Shown here: positions 1 through 9,283 of the stretch, in pieces | Layout of the letters: each line of letters opens with the position of its first letter | Numbering within the stretch: the stretch's first letter is position 1 | Assembly: GCA_964567855.1 (NCBI GenBank) | Contig: CAZMOE010000001.1 | Span: 62,001 to 126,000, forward strand | Direction of reading: 5' to 3' | Length of the DNA stretch: 64,000 nucleotides | Origin: Liminaster sp964567855 | GTDB lineage: Bacteria > Bacteroidota > Bacteroidia > Bacteroidales > UBA3663 | Made by a program: the position numbers and the translations under genes | The notes under the pieces: generated by a model | Database searches by the model: none | Seen by the model: the letters and a program-made list of their open reading frames with translations, nothing else | Told to the model about the DNA's origin: nothing

Positions 1-2267
1 GTGCTCCAGTAAGTAGACTCCTGAAGGTCGAAAACCTTATCGGCCGTATTGTTTCCACTCTGCGTGTCCTCGCTGTCGGCATAAAAAATCCGCCACGGTT
101 CACGGCTCAGGCGTTTGCCGTCGGCCCCCAGCACATAACATTCGGCCATAGCGGCCGCACTGCTGCCCTCATGGTTGTCCAAAGCCTCGAGACAGAGGTA
201 ACGGGCCCGCGCCGACCGGGGGAAAGCCACTTCCTGCCAGCCGTTGCCGGAAGCGAACTCGCCGGCCATAAGAACGGCAGTACTGTCGAGCCGCAACGTT
301 TCGCCTTTAGCGCGGTGCACGGCCGGCCGCTGTTCGCGCAACATGTTATTGATAGCCTTATCCAGCCCGGAGACTTCGGCCTTGGCAGGACCGATAATAT
401 CCAATACGATGATTTCATTGCGCCCTTTCTTCAACCAGCAGCCGGGAAGGAACAGCGTCTGCTGGGGACCGACTTCCCAGAAGCGACCCAGGTTATGGCC
501 GTTGACCCAGACAAAACCTTTGCCCCAGGTGCGCATATCCAGATGTGTGTCGCCGGTGGAATCCAAGTGGAAAGTGGCCCGGTAATAACCGGCCTTACGA
601 TAAGGTTCGTCGGAGGTCGGAGCGGCAGCATTGAAAGCCTTGTATTTCTTCTTTTTGGCAAATGAATATTCGGAGGGTAAAAGAACCACCTCCCAACCGC
701 GCAATTCCGACACGGAATCGCTGCCGGCATCGGTATGGGTGGTGAGAGTTACCTTGCCTGTGATACCTTTATAATCCTTAATGGCCCGGCCGAAGTTGAT
801 GCGCCCCATACCTTCTACCAGAATTTCAAGCCGGCCGCCCTCCGGATGGGCAGGAAGCAACAGAGACTGTTCGTTATTGCCGCGATAAAGAGTGCCGACA
901 AGCTTTTTGTCGATAAAAATACGGGCGTAGTCATGAACATCTTCCAACTTCAGAGAAGCGGCACCGGTGAAGGCCGGTAAATCGGCAGAATAGAGGATAG
1001 AGCCGAACCCCTGACCGAAATATTCCATAGGCAATATCGAGGCGCCGGCCGGGAAGGAATCGTCATATCCCTTGGCGGCCGTCAGGCTCACCGGCTTCGG
1101 AAGATTGTCGAACAATGGAGCCACTTCGGTGAATGTGACCGCAGGAACAGTAATCTGCGGCATAGGTGCCGGTATCTCCGGCAGGCTTTCCCCGTCGTTA
1201 TATTCGCTCAACATGGCACGCAATTCATGATATTTTTCCGTGGCGCATCCGGTCTCGTCGATCGGAGCATCATAATCATAAGAGGTGCAATCGGGCTTGA
1301 ATCCGGGACTATTGGCCCCGGCCCAATGACCGAACGACGTGCCGCCATGGGTCATGTACAAGGAAAATGAAATATGATTATCCAACATCTCACGCAGACC
1401 GGCGACCATGGCCGATGCCTTGCGCGTCTCGTGACCGCGTCCCCAGCCGTCAAACCATCCGCTCCAGTATTCAGAACACATCAGCGGCGCCGTCGGACGC
1501 AGCTCCCGCAGTTTTTTGAACTGCTCCTGTACATTGGCTCCCGTTCCGAAATTCATCGTCCACAACAGATCATCCAGTCCGTTCTTCGTGAAATTGCTGC
1601 TCCAGTCACATTGAAACAGCAGGACATCGTCAAAGCCGACCTTACGCAACAGATCGCGCACTTCACCGACGTAAGCTTTATCCTCGCCATACGAACCATA
1701 TTCATTCTCCACCTGCACCATCAGAATCGGGCCGCCCTGACTCAGTGTCAGCGGCTTCAGCTGCCGCGCCACCTCCTTTTCAAAAATACCGACACGCTCC
1801 ATGAAATACGGATCACGCTCCCGCAGGCGTATATCGGTCTTCCTCAGCAGCCACCATGGCAAACCGCCCATCTCCCACTCGGCACAGACATAAGGCCCAG
1901 GACGCACGATAACATACATACCGTTTTTCTGCGCCAGCCGGCAAAATTCGGCGATATCCTTATCGCCTGAAAAATCGAATTTTCCCTCCTCCTGTTCATG
2001 GATATTCCAGAAAATATAAATACAAATGGTATTCATTCCTAAAGCCTTGCACATCCGGATACGGTGTTCCCAATAAGGACGCGGAATACGGGTGTAATGC
2101 ACCTCGGCGGCCTTGACCACAAACGGCTTACCATCCAAAAGAAAAGTCTTGTCACCGACCTCAAAATGATGCGCTGGCAACTGGCGGGCCGAAACATCGG
2201 CCGTCGCCAAACCTAAGGCACAGGCCGAAAATAAAAAAGTTCTTTTACAAAAATCAGCTATTTTCAT
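1..2267 (-). CDS. GH35 beta-galactosidase, secreted (3' end outside window)
   Basis: Glycoside hydrolase family 35 enzyme, expected to release terminal beta-linked galactose from glycans in the periplasm or at the cell surface. My translation from the ATG at 2265-2267 begins MKIADFCKRTF with a hydrophobic leader. It then shows the GH35 TIM barrel: an ENEYGSYG motif near residue 187 containing the acid/base Glu, SEYWSGWFDGWG near residue 264 containing the nucleophile Glu, and THGGTSFG shortly after. Beta-sandwich domains follow (WGKGFVWVNGHNLGRFW), then a region resembling an F5/8 type C domain. About 755 codons are visible and the frame is still open at position 1. The start lies inside a 101-bp repeat copied upstream at 7008-7108. 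A TATCTTTG -7 element reads on the minus strand at 2326-2333. Family assignment is firm; the exact substrate is not known. Confidence 0.93.
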   Translation of the reverse strand, partial: MKIADFCKRTFLFSACALGLATADVSARQLPAHHFEVGDKTFLLDGKPFVVKAAEVHYTRIPRPYWEHRIRMCKALGMNTICIYIFWNIHEQEEGKFDFSGDKDIAEFCRLAQKNGMYVIVRPGPYVCAEWEMGGLPWWLLRKTDIRLRERDPYFMERVGIFEKEVARQLKPLTLSQGGPILMVQVENEYGSYGEDKAYVGEVRDLLRKVGFDDVLLFQCDWSSNFTKNGLDDLLWTMNFGTGANVQEQFKKLRELRPTAPLMCSEYWSGWFDGWGRGHETRKASAMVAGLREMLDNHISFSLYMTHGGTSFGHWAGANSPGFKPDCTSYDYDAPIDETGCATEKYHELRAMLSEYNDGESLPEIPAPMPQITVPAVTFTEVAPLFDNLPKPVSLTAAKGYDDSFPAGASILPMEYFGQGFGSILYSADLPAFTGAASLKLEDVHDYARIFIDKKLVGTLYRGNNEQSLLLPAHPEGGRLEILVEGMGRINFGRAIKDYKGITGKVTLTTHTDAGSDSVSELRGWEVVLLPSEYSFAKKKKYKAFNAAAPTSDEPYRKAGYYRATFHLDSTGDTHLDMRTWGKGFVWVNGHNLGRFWEVGPQQTLFLPGCWLKKGRNEIIVLDIIGPAKAEVSGLDKAINNMLREQRPAVHRAKGETLRLDSTAVLMAGEFASGNGWQEVAFPRSARARYLCLEALDNHEGSSAAAMAECYVLGADGKRLSREPWRIFYADSEDTQSGNNTADKVFDLQESTYWS

Positions 2268-2349
2268 GACGTTTTTATTTGTTTTTTCAAATTATGTTAT
2301 GCCTTCCTTTATGGAAGGGCCGCCACAAAGATAAAAAATCTTTGGCAAA
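2249..2349. repeat. 101-bp perfect direct repeat, copy A
   Basis: Positions 2249-2349 are identical to 7008-7108 (offset 4759). The repeat holds the first codons of the beta-galactosidase, its leader with a TATCTTTG element, and a small inverted repeat (CCTTCCTTTATGGAAGG). The two copies flank the A+T-rich module with the LRR and tailspike-like genes. Confidence 0.97.
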
Positions 2350-2395
2350 TTTCAACATTTGTCAAAGATTCTATGATTTTCAATACTCAAAAATA

Positions 2396-3766
2396 CTATT
2401 TTACCATAACCTTGCGTATACTTCCATCATCCATACGGATGAGATTTACCCCCCTTCGTTCTTCACGAAGAGGCAGACCATCCAAAGAAAAACGATGAAT
2501 GGCCCTTGACTGTCCTGATGAAAATTCTATTTCCGGAACATCTTCCACTACAGTTTCCACAATATTCTCAAAATGCCTCCACCCTTTGGCAACCCGATAT
2601 AGTTCAACTGTCCCGGGCGGAACCTCCAAAGTTTTCGTTGTATCTTTCATCATATAGGGATTACTCGGTTTCATATTCCTAAATGTTTCATCATCAATAT
2701 CAAGAGGAATATCCCGATCGACAATAATAGTAAAGCCGAGACCGTATATTGCTTTATAAAAAGCATTTTTAGCTATAGAATCTACTGTTTGTGGTATGTA
2801 TAAACGCTTGCTTATTGGCATATGCGCATTTGTGAAAGCATATTCTCCGATAGTAGTCATTAGAGGAGGAATAGAATCTCCAGGAAAGTAAACCCAACAC
2901 CCGTCTTCCCGCATATTATCAAAAGCATTCTTTCCTATTGTAATAACGGAACGTGATAAGACAACTCTACCGACTCTTAGATAGCCCCAAGACCAAAAAG
3001 CACTATCAGAGATAGTTGTAATAGTTCCACTCAAATAAACATTTGTCGTTGAATAACGACCACGCAATTCTTCAAAACACCGAGGTGCTAATTCGACAAG
3101 CCTATATCCAAACGGAGGCATGTGACACTGAAACCTGGGATGATCACATAATCCTCCACAAACCGTATAATAATGTCCATTCGTCCATGCTGCAAGGTCC
3201 AAAATACCATCGGAGTTATATTCATCACACTTAATTAATCTACAAGTCCGGTCTTCTTCACTGATTAGCTCATAAGTAAATCCGCCATACCTTTCTTTAT
3301 TATATCCGAAATAGGGGGAAGCTGGGAAAAAAAACTCTTCCGATCGAGGAGACTCGAAAATCTCAACCTCGGAGATATCTTCAAAACCTCGAAGTGGAAC
3401 AAAACTCCACCCAAGACTTATTGAATAAGAATGAGAGGTTGTGGTCGGAGGAAGTTTATAACTATATTCTTTTTCATATGTACCTCTCCAATGTAAATCC
3501 ATCATATTCAATTCCTCTCGATTCCCCGCGAAAATCTCTCGCAATTCCCCATCTTCATAAACACGATATCCAACATAATAAATATCCCGGGTAACACCAT
3601 CTTCACAAAGATGCGTTCTATTGACAGGCTTCTCCCATCGTAAAAACGGACGAAGACTGAGAGTAAGATCTGAGTACACATATAGACCTTCTGCTCCGGG
3701 AAAATCATTGGCCTTAAGATGGAAACAAATAAATACTCCGATTGTAAACAAAATAATTCTCTTCAT
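2396..3766 (-). CDS. BspA-like leucine-rich repeat (LRR_5) surface protein
   Basis: Predicted secreted protein of 456 aa from the ATG at 3764-3766. I prefer this start over one 66 nt upstream because it gives a clean signal peptide (MKRIILFTIGVFICFHLKAN). The middle has LRR_5/BspA-type units with the pattern 'TISDSAFWSW', 'ITIGKNAFDN', 'TTIGEYAFTN', 'DSIAKNAFYKA'. The C-terminus ends in a motif common on Bacteroidales surface proteins (FSLDGLPL...GVNLIRMDDGSIRKVMVK, non-contiguous). Such proteins usually mediate adhesion; that role is an inference here. It follows the 911-aa gene on the same strand with a gap of about 118 nt, so the two are probably cotranscribed. It sits inside the repeat-flanked module. 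Confidence 0.75.
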   Translation of the reverse strand: MKRIILFTIGVFICFHLKANDFPGAEGLYVYSDLTLSLRPFLRWEKPVNRTHLCEDGVTRDIYYVGYRVYEDGELREIFAGNREELNMMDLHWRGTYEKEYSYKLPPTTTSHSYSISLGWSFVPLRGFEDISEVEIFESPRSEEFFFPASPYFGYNKERYGGFTYELISEEDRTCRLIKCDEYNSDGILDLAAWTNGHYYTVCGGLCDHPRFQCHMPPFGYRLVELAPRCFEELRGRYSTTNVYLSGTITTISDSAFWSWGYLRVGRVVLSRSVITIGKNAFDNMREDGCWVYFPGDSIPPLMTTIGEYAFTNAHMPISKRLYIPQTVDSIAKNAFYKAIYGLGFTIIVDRDIPLDIDDETFRNMKPSNPYMMKDTTKTLEVPPGTVELYRVAKGWRHFENIVETVVEDVPEIEFSSGQSRAIHRFSLDGLPLREERRGVNLIRMDDGSIRKVMVK

Positions 3767-3884
3767 AATAGATCTAATAATTCTTTTGCAATTTTCATAA
3801 TTTTGAATCATATAATCCGAATTTTCTTCCATTTAATCAATCACTTGAAAGAAACTTTATTATTATGCCATCTACAGATGACAT

Positions 3885-6620
3885 TTATACTATATTACCC
3901 ATTGCATCCACCCAGCTTGCGCCAGCACTATTATCAGCCAACCAAATCGGCTTTCCAAGATTCTGATCAAAATAACAGGTACCGACAGGTGCATTTGTCG
4001 GTCGTGAAGAGGTCCACCCTGCACTGCCGGTCGGAGCCGACAAAGAAATCAAGGTCCAGTCGGAACCCACCTCAGTCTCCCATGGAAAACTATTCCCAAA
4101 AGGTTCTTCATGAGCAACAAGATTATTCACTTGATTAGTCTGAATGGATAAATCGGTATGTAAAATAGAGCTGCAAAGATAAAGCCCACCGTGACAATCT
4201 CTATATGCGGTGATAAAATCGGAACCATGGACCGTTTTAACAGCCTCCACGACAATATTTCCACTATCTATACCTTTAAATTGAATCCTGATTTCAACAA
4301 CGGTATCGTTCTTACCATTACGGATCGTATATATCTGATCCTCATACATGCTTTTATCATATCCGTGACTGATATGATAAAAATAGCCCTGTTCCGTCTG
4401 TCTCAGATACAAAAAAGGTTGATGATAGAAAACATTCCGCTTACCGAAAGAACACCGCAAAGGATTTTCCATATCTATCTGGTCAGAGTTAGATCCCGTC
4501 CAATTCAAATGGGTCAGCAAATTACGGACATGAAAGCGAAAACGTCCCGATTCATCTATTTCGATATACTCTCCTTCCTTTAGATTTGCACAATAAGGGG
4601 GGACAAGCGTACTATCCTCCACCCAACGATAACCATTAATCCAATCTCCACAATCTACAAAATAGCCATTGCCCGAAACAGGCATCCTCACATAAACACT
4701 ATTATCTCCACAAGTTCGCTTTAAGATGACAAAACAACCGTCAATAGGTTCCGGCGTAACGGAAAATTCCACAATCCCCCTTTTACCACCTTTAATTGTC
4801 ACCTCTTCCTGTCCCTCGATAATCTTACCCAATGGTCGCCCTCCATACACATCATTCACCATATATAAAGTATATACATAAGTTCCTGAGTATAAAAAAG
4901 ATAACAAATGTTGTGAAATGGTCGGTACATTTTCCGCTACATCTGAAGTTGAAGGTTCAGATTCTGATGTAAGATATACTTGAAATTTTGAAAAATTCAT
5001 ATCATAATATTTGGGAGCAATAACCCGTCCATCCATATAATGCGGTGTACCATTTGCAAAATCAATCCGACCGTCTTTGAACGCCGTATGAAAAATTTTT
5101 CCATTAAATCCGAAAGACAGCCCATTGACCGTTTTGCATTGGGTTTCATCAAAGGTCGGTAAAGTGGTTGTTACTATTATATTCCGATAATAAATTGCAG
5201 AGTTCCCCTTTCCCAAAATTGAAATTTCCGGATAATCCTCAAGATAACTACGCTTCCCATTATTAACAAACGCAAAATATATATTCTCCAATGATACAGA
5301 GTGCATACGCTGGCCTTGCAGAGCCCCTTCGCCATATTCAGTTATGACAATAGCCGCCCCATCGACTGGCTTATAGAAAAAACAATCACGAATTGAAACG
5401 CTCGCATTGGATAACCTCAGCCCCAAACGTTCATAATGGTTACCGAAACAAGACACTCCGACGCTATGAAAAATCACACCATCCGGATGGATACTGTTAC
5501 AGATGGTCAATCCATCTGTATAATGTATTCTGACTCCCCATATCTGCGACTGGGCGTCATTGCCACTACATTCATTGACCAATTGATCGATAACCATAGA
5601 ATCGCCACGGCAACGCTTACTGATGACATAAGGTTGCGCAATCCCGCCACCGTGAGTCAAACAATTGTCATAAAATACTTGTTCATAATTAGCTCTTACT
5701 CGTCTGATACAAATCGCATCAAGATAACATTCATTCATAGGAGACAATGTGTCTACAACTGGACAAATATTATTGGTCACAATATCTTCAATGATCATCG
5801 GTTCCGCCAATAAAACAAACCCTAAATTGAAAATCTTCGTATCACGAATATTTCCGACATTGAAATTACGTATAAAATTACCACGAGTGGCCGGGAATTC
5901 TTTCTTGAATCCAGTAGCACAAGTTAAAATATTTCCGGATGTACCGGTTGGCTGGTCACTGACAATCACATTCGCACCAAAAAGATACCCGACCCCATCA
6001 TATTGTAAGAATTTTTCATTTGAAGAACCGTCACAATGTGGCAAAAGGCAGCATCCGCCCCCATCCAAAGAAACGCCATAGGACAATGAAAAATATCGGG
6101 TAATTAAATAACTCTTTTCACCAGAAAATCTGACAATAATTCTCTGGTGATAATAATCAACACTAATATTCTCACTCGTCACCCATTTATTTTCAGCCAC
6201 ATTTTTCTGCAATTCTTCAGCACCCCCAGAAAAAGTAAGCCCATCGGAAGTCTGCTGAGCCATTACGTCAACATTATAATTGGCTAAAACAATGGCCTTT
6301 TCAATAGCATCACTGTCATCGGTAACACCATCGCCAACGGCGCCGAACCATTCCGGACGAATAACACCGCCATCAACAATACCCGTTATGAATCCTTTGG
6401 AAATAACACCACCATCAAATGCGAGATAACTGTTTTTTCCGGTCATACTTAAAGTATGTGGCATTTCTTCTCTTGCAGAAACAAGGCGATTCATCCCCGT
6501 TCCATTTTCTCCGACAATTTCTATATTCCCCTTAATAATGATAATCGTATCACTCTGTTGCAACAAAGCATCCGTCAGTTGAGAAACCTCTGTTACTTCT
6601 ACCTTTGTCAATGTTTTCAT
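3885..6620 (-). CDS. Pectate-lyase-fold (beta-helix) tailspike-like protein
   Basis: A 911-aa protein without an obvious signal peptide. Near residues 88-110 it has RPEWFGAVGDGVTDDSDAI, the hallmark of the pectate-lyase-3 / phage tailspike beta-helix family. The long middle resembles stacked beta-helix coils. The last 60 residues (RPTNAPVGTCYFDQNLGKPIW...WVDAMGNIV) match the short C-terminal module typical of Bacteroidetes phage and prophage tail-fibre proteins. The likely role is carbohydrate binding or cleavage as a tail appendage or a domesticated derivative. No other phage genes are visible beside it. It lies upstream of the LRR protein in the A+T-rich module between the 101-bp repeats. 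The fold assignment is reasonable; the function is uncertain. Confidence 0.65.
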   Translation of the reverse strand: MKTLTKVEVTEVSQLTDALLQQSDTIIIIKGNIEIVGENGTGMNRLVSAREEMPHTLSMTGKNSYLAFDGGVISKGFITGIVDGGVIRPEWFGAVGDGVTDDSDAIEKAIVLANYNVDVMAQQTSDGLTFSGGAEELQKNVAENKWVTSENISVDYYHQRIIVRFSGEKSYLITRYFSLSYGVSLDGGGCCLLPHCDGSSNEKFLQYDGVGYLFGANVIVSDQPTGTSGNILTCATGFKKEFPATRGNFIRNFNVGNIRDTKIFNLGFVLLAEPMIIEDIVTNNICPVVDTLSPMNECYLDAICIRRVRANYEQVFYDNCLTHGGGIAQPYVISKRCRGDSMVIDQLVNECSGNDAQSQIWGVRIHYTDGLTICNSIHPDGVIFHSVGVSCFGNHYERLGLRLSNASVSIRDCFFYKPVDGAAIVITEYGEGALQGQRMHSVSLENIYFAFVNNGKRSYLEDYPEISILGKGNSAIYYRNIIVTTTLPTFDETQCKTVNGLSFGFNGKIFHTAFKDGRIDFANGTPHYMDGRVIAPKYYDMNFSKFQVYLTSESEPSTSDVAENVPTISQHLLSFLYSGTYVYTLYMVNDVYGGRPLGKIIEGQEEVTIKGGKRGIVEFSVTPEPIDGCFVILKRTCGDNSVYVRMPVSGNGYFVDCGDWINGYRWVEDSTLVPPYCANLKEGEYIEIDESGRFRFHVRNLLTHLNWTGSNSDQIDMENPLRCSFGKRNVFYHQPFLYLRQTEQGYFYHISHGYDKSMYEDQIYTIRNGKNDTVVEIRIQFKGIDSGNIVVEAVKTVHGSDFITAYRDCHGGLYLCSSILHTDLSIQTNQVNNLVAHEEPFGNSFPWETEVGSDWTLISLSAPTGSAGWTSSRPTNAPVGTCYFDQNLGKPIWLADNSAGASWVDAMGNIV

Positions 6621-7007
6621 ATACCAATAAATTTAAATATTTTCAATATCTTACTGATCTTGTTGTTATTTTCTGCGTTCCTCTCACGAGAGAAAATTTA
6701 CTTTCTATTTTCAAAATACATGCCTTTCAAAAAAGAGAATATATCCGACCAAATGCCTATTCAGCCCTATAGACGAATTTTCTATTTTCCACAAAAACAT
6801 ATAACAATGCATTTTTTTCTGTTCTTGGATAAAATGAGAAGAACCGATTGTATATTTTTACGAAATAGAATCAATGTCAATATCATTAAACAATATATCT
6901 TCACTCATTCGGTCAGTCTTCGCATAAATGTCCTTCAAAACATTATATTTTTTTCTTTTTAACGTGCCAATTCCACCAATACTTTTGAAAACAAACCGTT
7001 TATTCTC

Positions 7008-7108
7008 AAAAATCAGCTATTTTCATGACGTTTTTATTTGTTTTTTCAAATTATGTTATGCCTTCCTTTATGGAAGGGCCGCCACAAAGATAAAAAATCT
7101 TTGGCAAA
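7008..7108. repeat. 101-bp perfect direct repeat, copy B
   Basis: Second copy of the repeat at 2249-2349. Here the copied start codon (7024-7026, minus strand) opens only MKIADF before a TGA at 7006-7008, so it is a fossil gene start and not a gene. Sequence identity stops abruptly on both sides. Confidence 0.97.
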
Positions 7109-7278
7109 AAATAATATATCTTATCGTTTTGCACCGTTTTACCTGATAAAATATATTTTTTCCTGTCTGAAATGAATGTATATGACCATAATTATCAAGT
7201 TTTTTTACATTTCAGCGCCATTTCCACACTTTCCAAAAGAAAAGAATGGATTAAGTAAGAATGGTATAAGGAAAAAAT

Positions 7279-7309
7279 TTTGTTTTTTCTTAAATAATCA
7301 TTAATTTTG
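7279..7309 (+). promoter_or_regulatory. Bacteroidetes-type promoter
   Basis: TTTG at 7279-7282, a 19-nt spacer, then TAATTTTG at 7302-7309. This matches the Bacteroides primary sigma consensus TTTG-N19-21-TAnnTTTG. It would drive the lipoprotein gene at 7390. Confidence 0.75.
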
Positions 7310-7389
7310 CGACCTCTAATTCAAAATGCACATGTCATTACTCTTTGCTCACATTTTAACAAACTAATTCACCAAATATTTATCTCATT

Positions 7390-9222
7390 ATGACAAACAA
7401 ATTCAGATTTGGCACAACCGTTTTTTGCGTCTCCATGACTGCAGCACTGACGACCGGTTGCAGCAAAGACTCGGATTTCGATGGCCTGACAAAAAATGAC
7501 GGCATCGACTTATCAGTCACCATTGCCAACGGAGGTTTGACCCTTCCATTCGGTTCTACCGACAGTATCTTCCTCACAGAACTCATGGACTCCGCTAAGG
7601 TCGACGTTCTCAACATCGATGCCGCTGGCAATTATTATATTGCCAAGAACGGCAGTATGGAAGATTCCCGTTTCAACGTAGAGACCGCAACCGTAGATCT
7701 CGACCCGAAGATCGATCCGAGAACCTTCGAATTCGAAGCTACTGGATTGGATCCGGAAATCTATGAACAAGCTCTAAAACTGCCCCCAGGATCAACATTA
7801 GAGGGACTGACCAATAATCAGACAGTTACCGTACATTGCGACTCTATCCGTTTTGATCAGGATAATGCCTTCAATTTCAGCGCCAGCGATATCGACACAG
7901 GACTGCTGGCCGTGCAATCCGTGACATTGGATGAAAACGAGGACATCGTCGTTTCATTGCATCTCACCGAGCTCCCCTCTGTGGCCAATGCTTACGACAT
8001 TGAACTTTCCAACCTCATATTGACCTATCCCAGATATTTGTTGGTCGAGGAAGAAGATGAGCCCGGCAAAATCAATATCGGCAATGAAACCCTACACAAA
8101 GATGCAGGTAAAAGCGAGTTGCTCTGGAGCAAAACTTATCATACAAGAGGTTTCGATTTTACACGCGATCCGGACATCGACCGGGGGGAAGTCCGCAACC
8201 AGGCCGGAAATATCAACATGCAGGGTGAAATCGACCTGCGCGGCCAGGCCTCGATCAAAAATCTGCAACTCGCAGGCAGAGAACTCAAAATGAAAGGAGG
8301 AAAAATCGTGCTGGCCAATGATCTTCCTTTTGCCCCAGAAATCAAAGTCAACAAACTCACGCTGAAAAGCATCACCGGACGCTTTGCCCCTGAAATCGAC
8401 GACCTGAGCAGCGACGTTGCTCTCGATCTCGGCGAAGATATGGATTTCCTCAAAAACGACGCGACGTTAGATATCAAAGATCCCGTCATCACCCTCAACA
8501 TCCTCAACGACTGCGACGTGCCTGTTTTGGCCGACATTGAACTGACAGCCGACAACGGCACCAAGGTATCTTTCCTCGGAATCGATCTCAGCAATGAGAA
8601 CATCACGTTATCCAAAAACCGGAAAGGAGAAGCCTCCGACGGCTTCTATTATAACCCCGAGCTGAGCGCTTTGCTGGCCTCCATCCCTGACCGGATAGAC
8701 GTCCTCGTTCACCCTTACACCGACAGCATCAATTATTATAAGGTCCAGCTCGGCGACGACTTCACCGTGAGCGGCGATTATAAAGTCAATGTCCCGCTGA
8801 ACTTCGATCAGATCGATATCAAATACGACGAAGTCGTGGAAGACGTCTGGGGCGATGATCCGGAAGAAATCACCGATTACGTAACCTCCATCGAGAACGC
8901 GACGCTGACCTTCAAGGCCACCAACAGCATCCCTATGGAACTGGAACTCGAAGTCACGGCCCGCGGAACTGACGGTCAGGAAAACGAAGCCCTTGTCTCT
9001 TTCGAGACAGACGGCAACATTCCGGCCGGAAGCATCGAAAATCCTGCCTGCGCCACCATGGTCATCAGCCTCAGCATCCCACAGATCGCCGATGTCAAAG
9101 ACCTTGTCCTGCGTGTCAAGGGACAGGGCAGCAACAGCAACTTCAATGCCAGACAATATCTTAAATTAGACGATATGAAAATCAAAATAGCCCGTCAGAA
9201 GCTTGATCTCAACGATCTTTAA
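7390..9222 (+). CDS. Surface lipoprotein of unknown function
   Basis: A 610-aa predicted lipoprotein. The leader MTNKFRFGTTVFCVSMTAALTTGC ends in a lipobox (LTTGC, with Cys near residue 24) followed by acidic residues (KDSDFDG) that favour surface export in Bacteroidetes. The rest is soluble, Asp-rich and beta-strand-like, with repeated 'IDL...ITLNIL' segments. I do not recognise a named family. The next gene starts 61 nt downstream on the same strand and encodes a DUF5723 outer-membrane protein, so the pair probably forms an operon and may form one envelope complex (inference). A strong promoter lies at 7279-7309. Confidence 0.8.
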   Translation: MTNKFRFGTTVFCVSMTAALTTGCSKDSDFDGLTKNDGIDLSVTIANGGLTLPFGSTDSIFLTELMDSAKVDVLNIDAAGNYYIAKNGSMEDSRFNVETATVDLDPKIDPRTFEFEATGLDPEIYEQALKLPPGSTLEGLTNNQTVTVHCDSIRFDQDNAFNFSASDIDTGLLAVQSVTLDENEDIVVSLHLTELPSVANAYDIELSNLILTYPRYLLVEEEDEPGKINIGNETLHKDAGKSELLWSKTYHTRGFDFTRDPDIDRGEVRNQAGNINMQGEIDLRGQASIKNLQLAGRELKMKGGKIVLANDLPFAPEIKVNKLTLKSITGRFAPEIDDLSSDVALDLGEDMDFLKNDATLDIKDPVITLNILNDCDVPVLADIELTADNGTKVSFLGIDLSNENITLSKNRKGEASDGFYYNPELSALLASIPDRIDVLVHPYTDSINYYKVQLGDDFTVSGDYKVNVPLNFDQIDIKYDEVVEDVWGDDPEEITDYVTSIENATLTFKATNSIPMELELEVTARGTDGQENEALVSFETDGNIPAGSIENPACATMVISLSIPQIADVKDLVLRVKGQGSNSNFNARQYLKLDDMKIKIARQKLDLNDL

Positions 9223-9283
9223 CTCCTGACACAAGATTTCAAATGATTTTCAAAATTTATTATTCATAATAATCAAGCAATCA

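Larger units (their letters stand above)
6621..7389. other. A+T-rich intergenic region with repeat copy B and a divergent promoter area
   Basis: No convincing gene. ORFs on the plus strand here are short, low-complexity and A+T-driven. It holds repeat copy B (7008-7108) and a good promoter for the downstream lipoprotein gene (7279-7309). Confidence 0.7.

Noticed and set aside
6456..6962. 168-aa plus-strand ORF
   Set aside because: Low-complexity, A+T-driven frame with no signal, motif or promoter; partly antisense to the tailspike-like gene.
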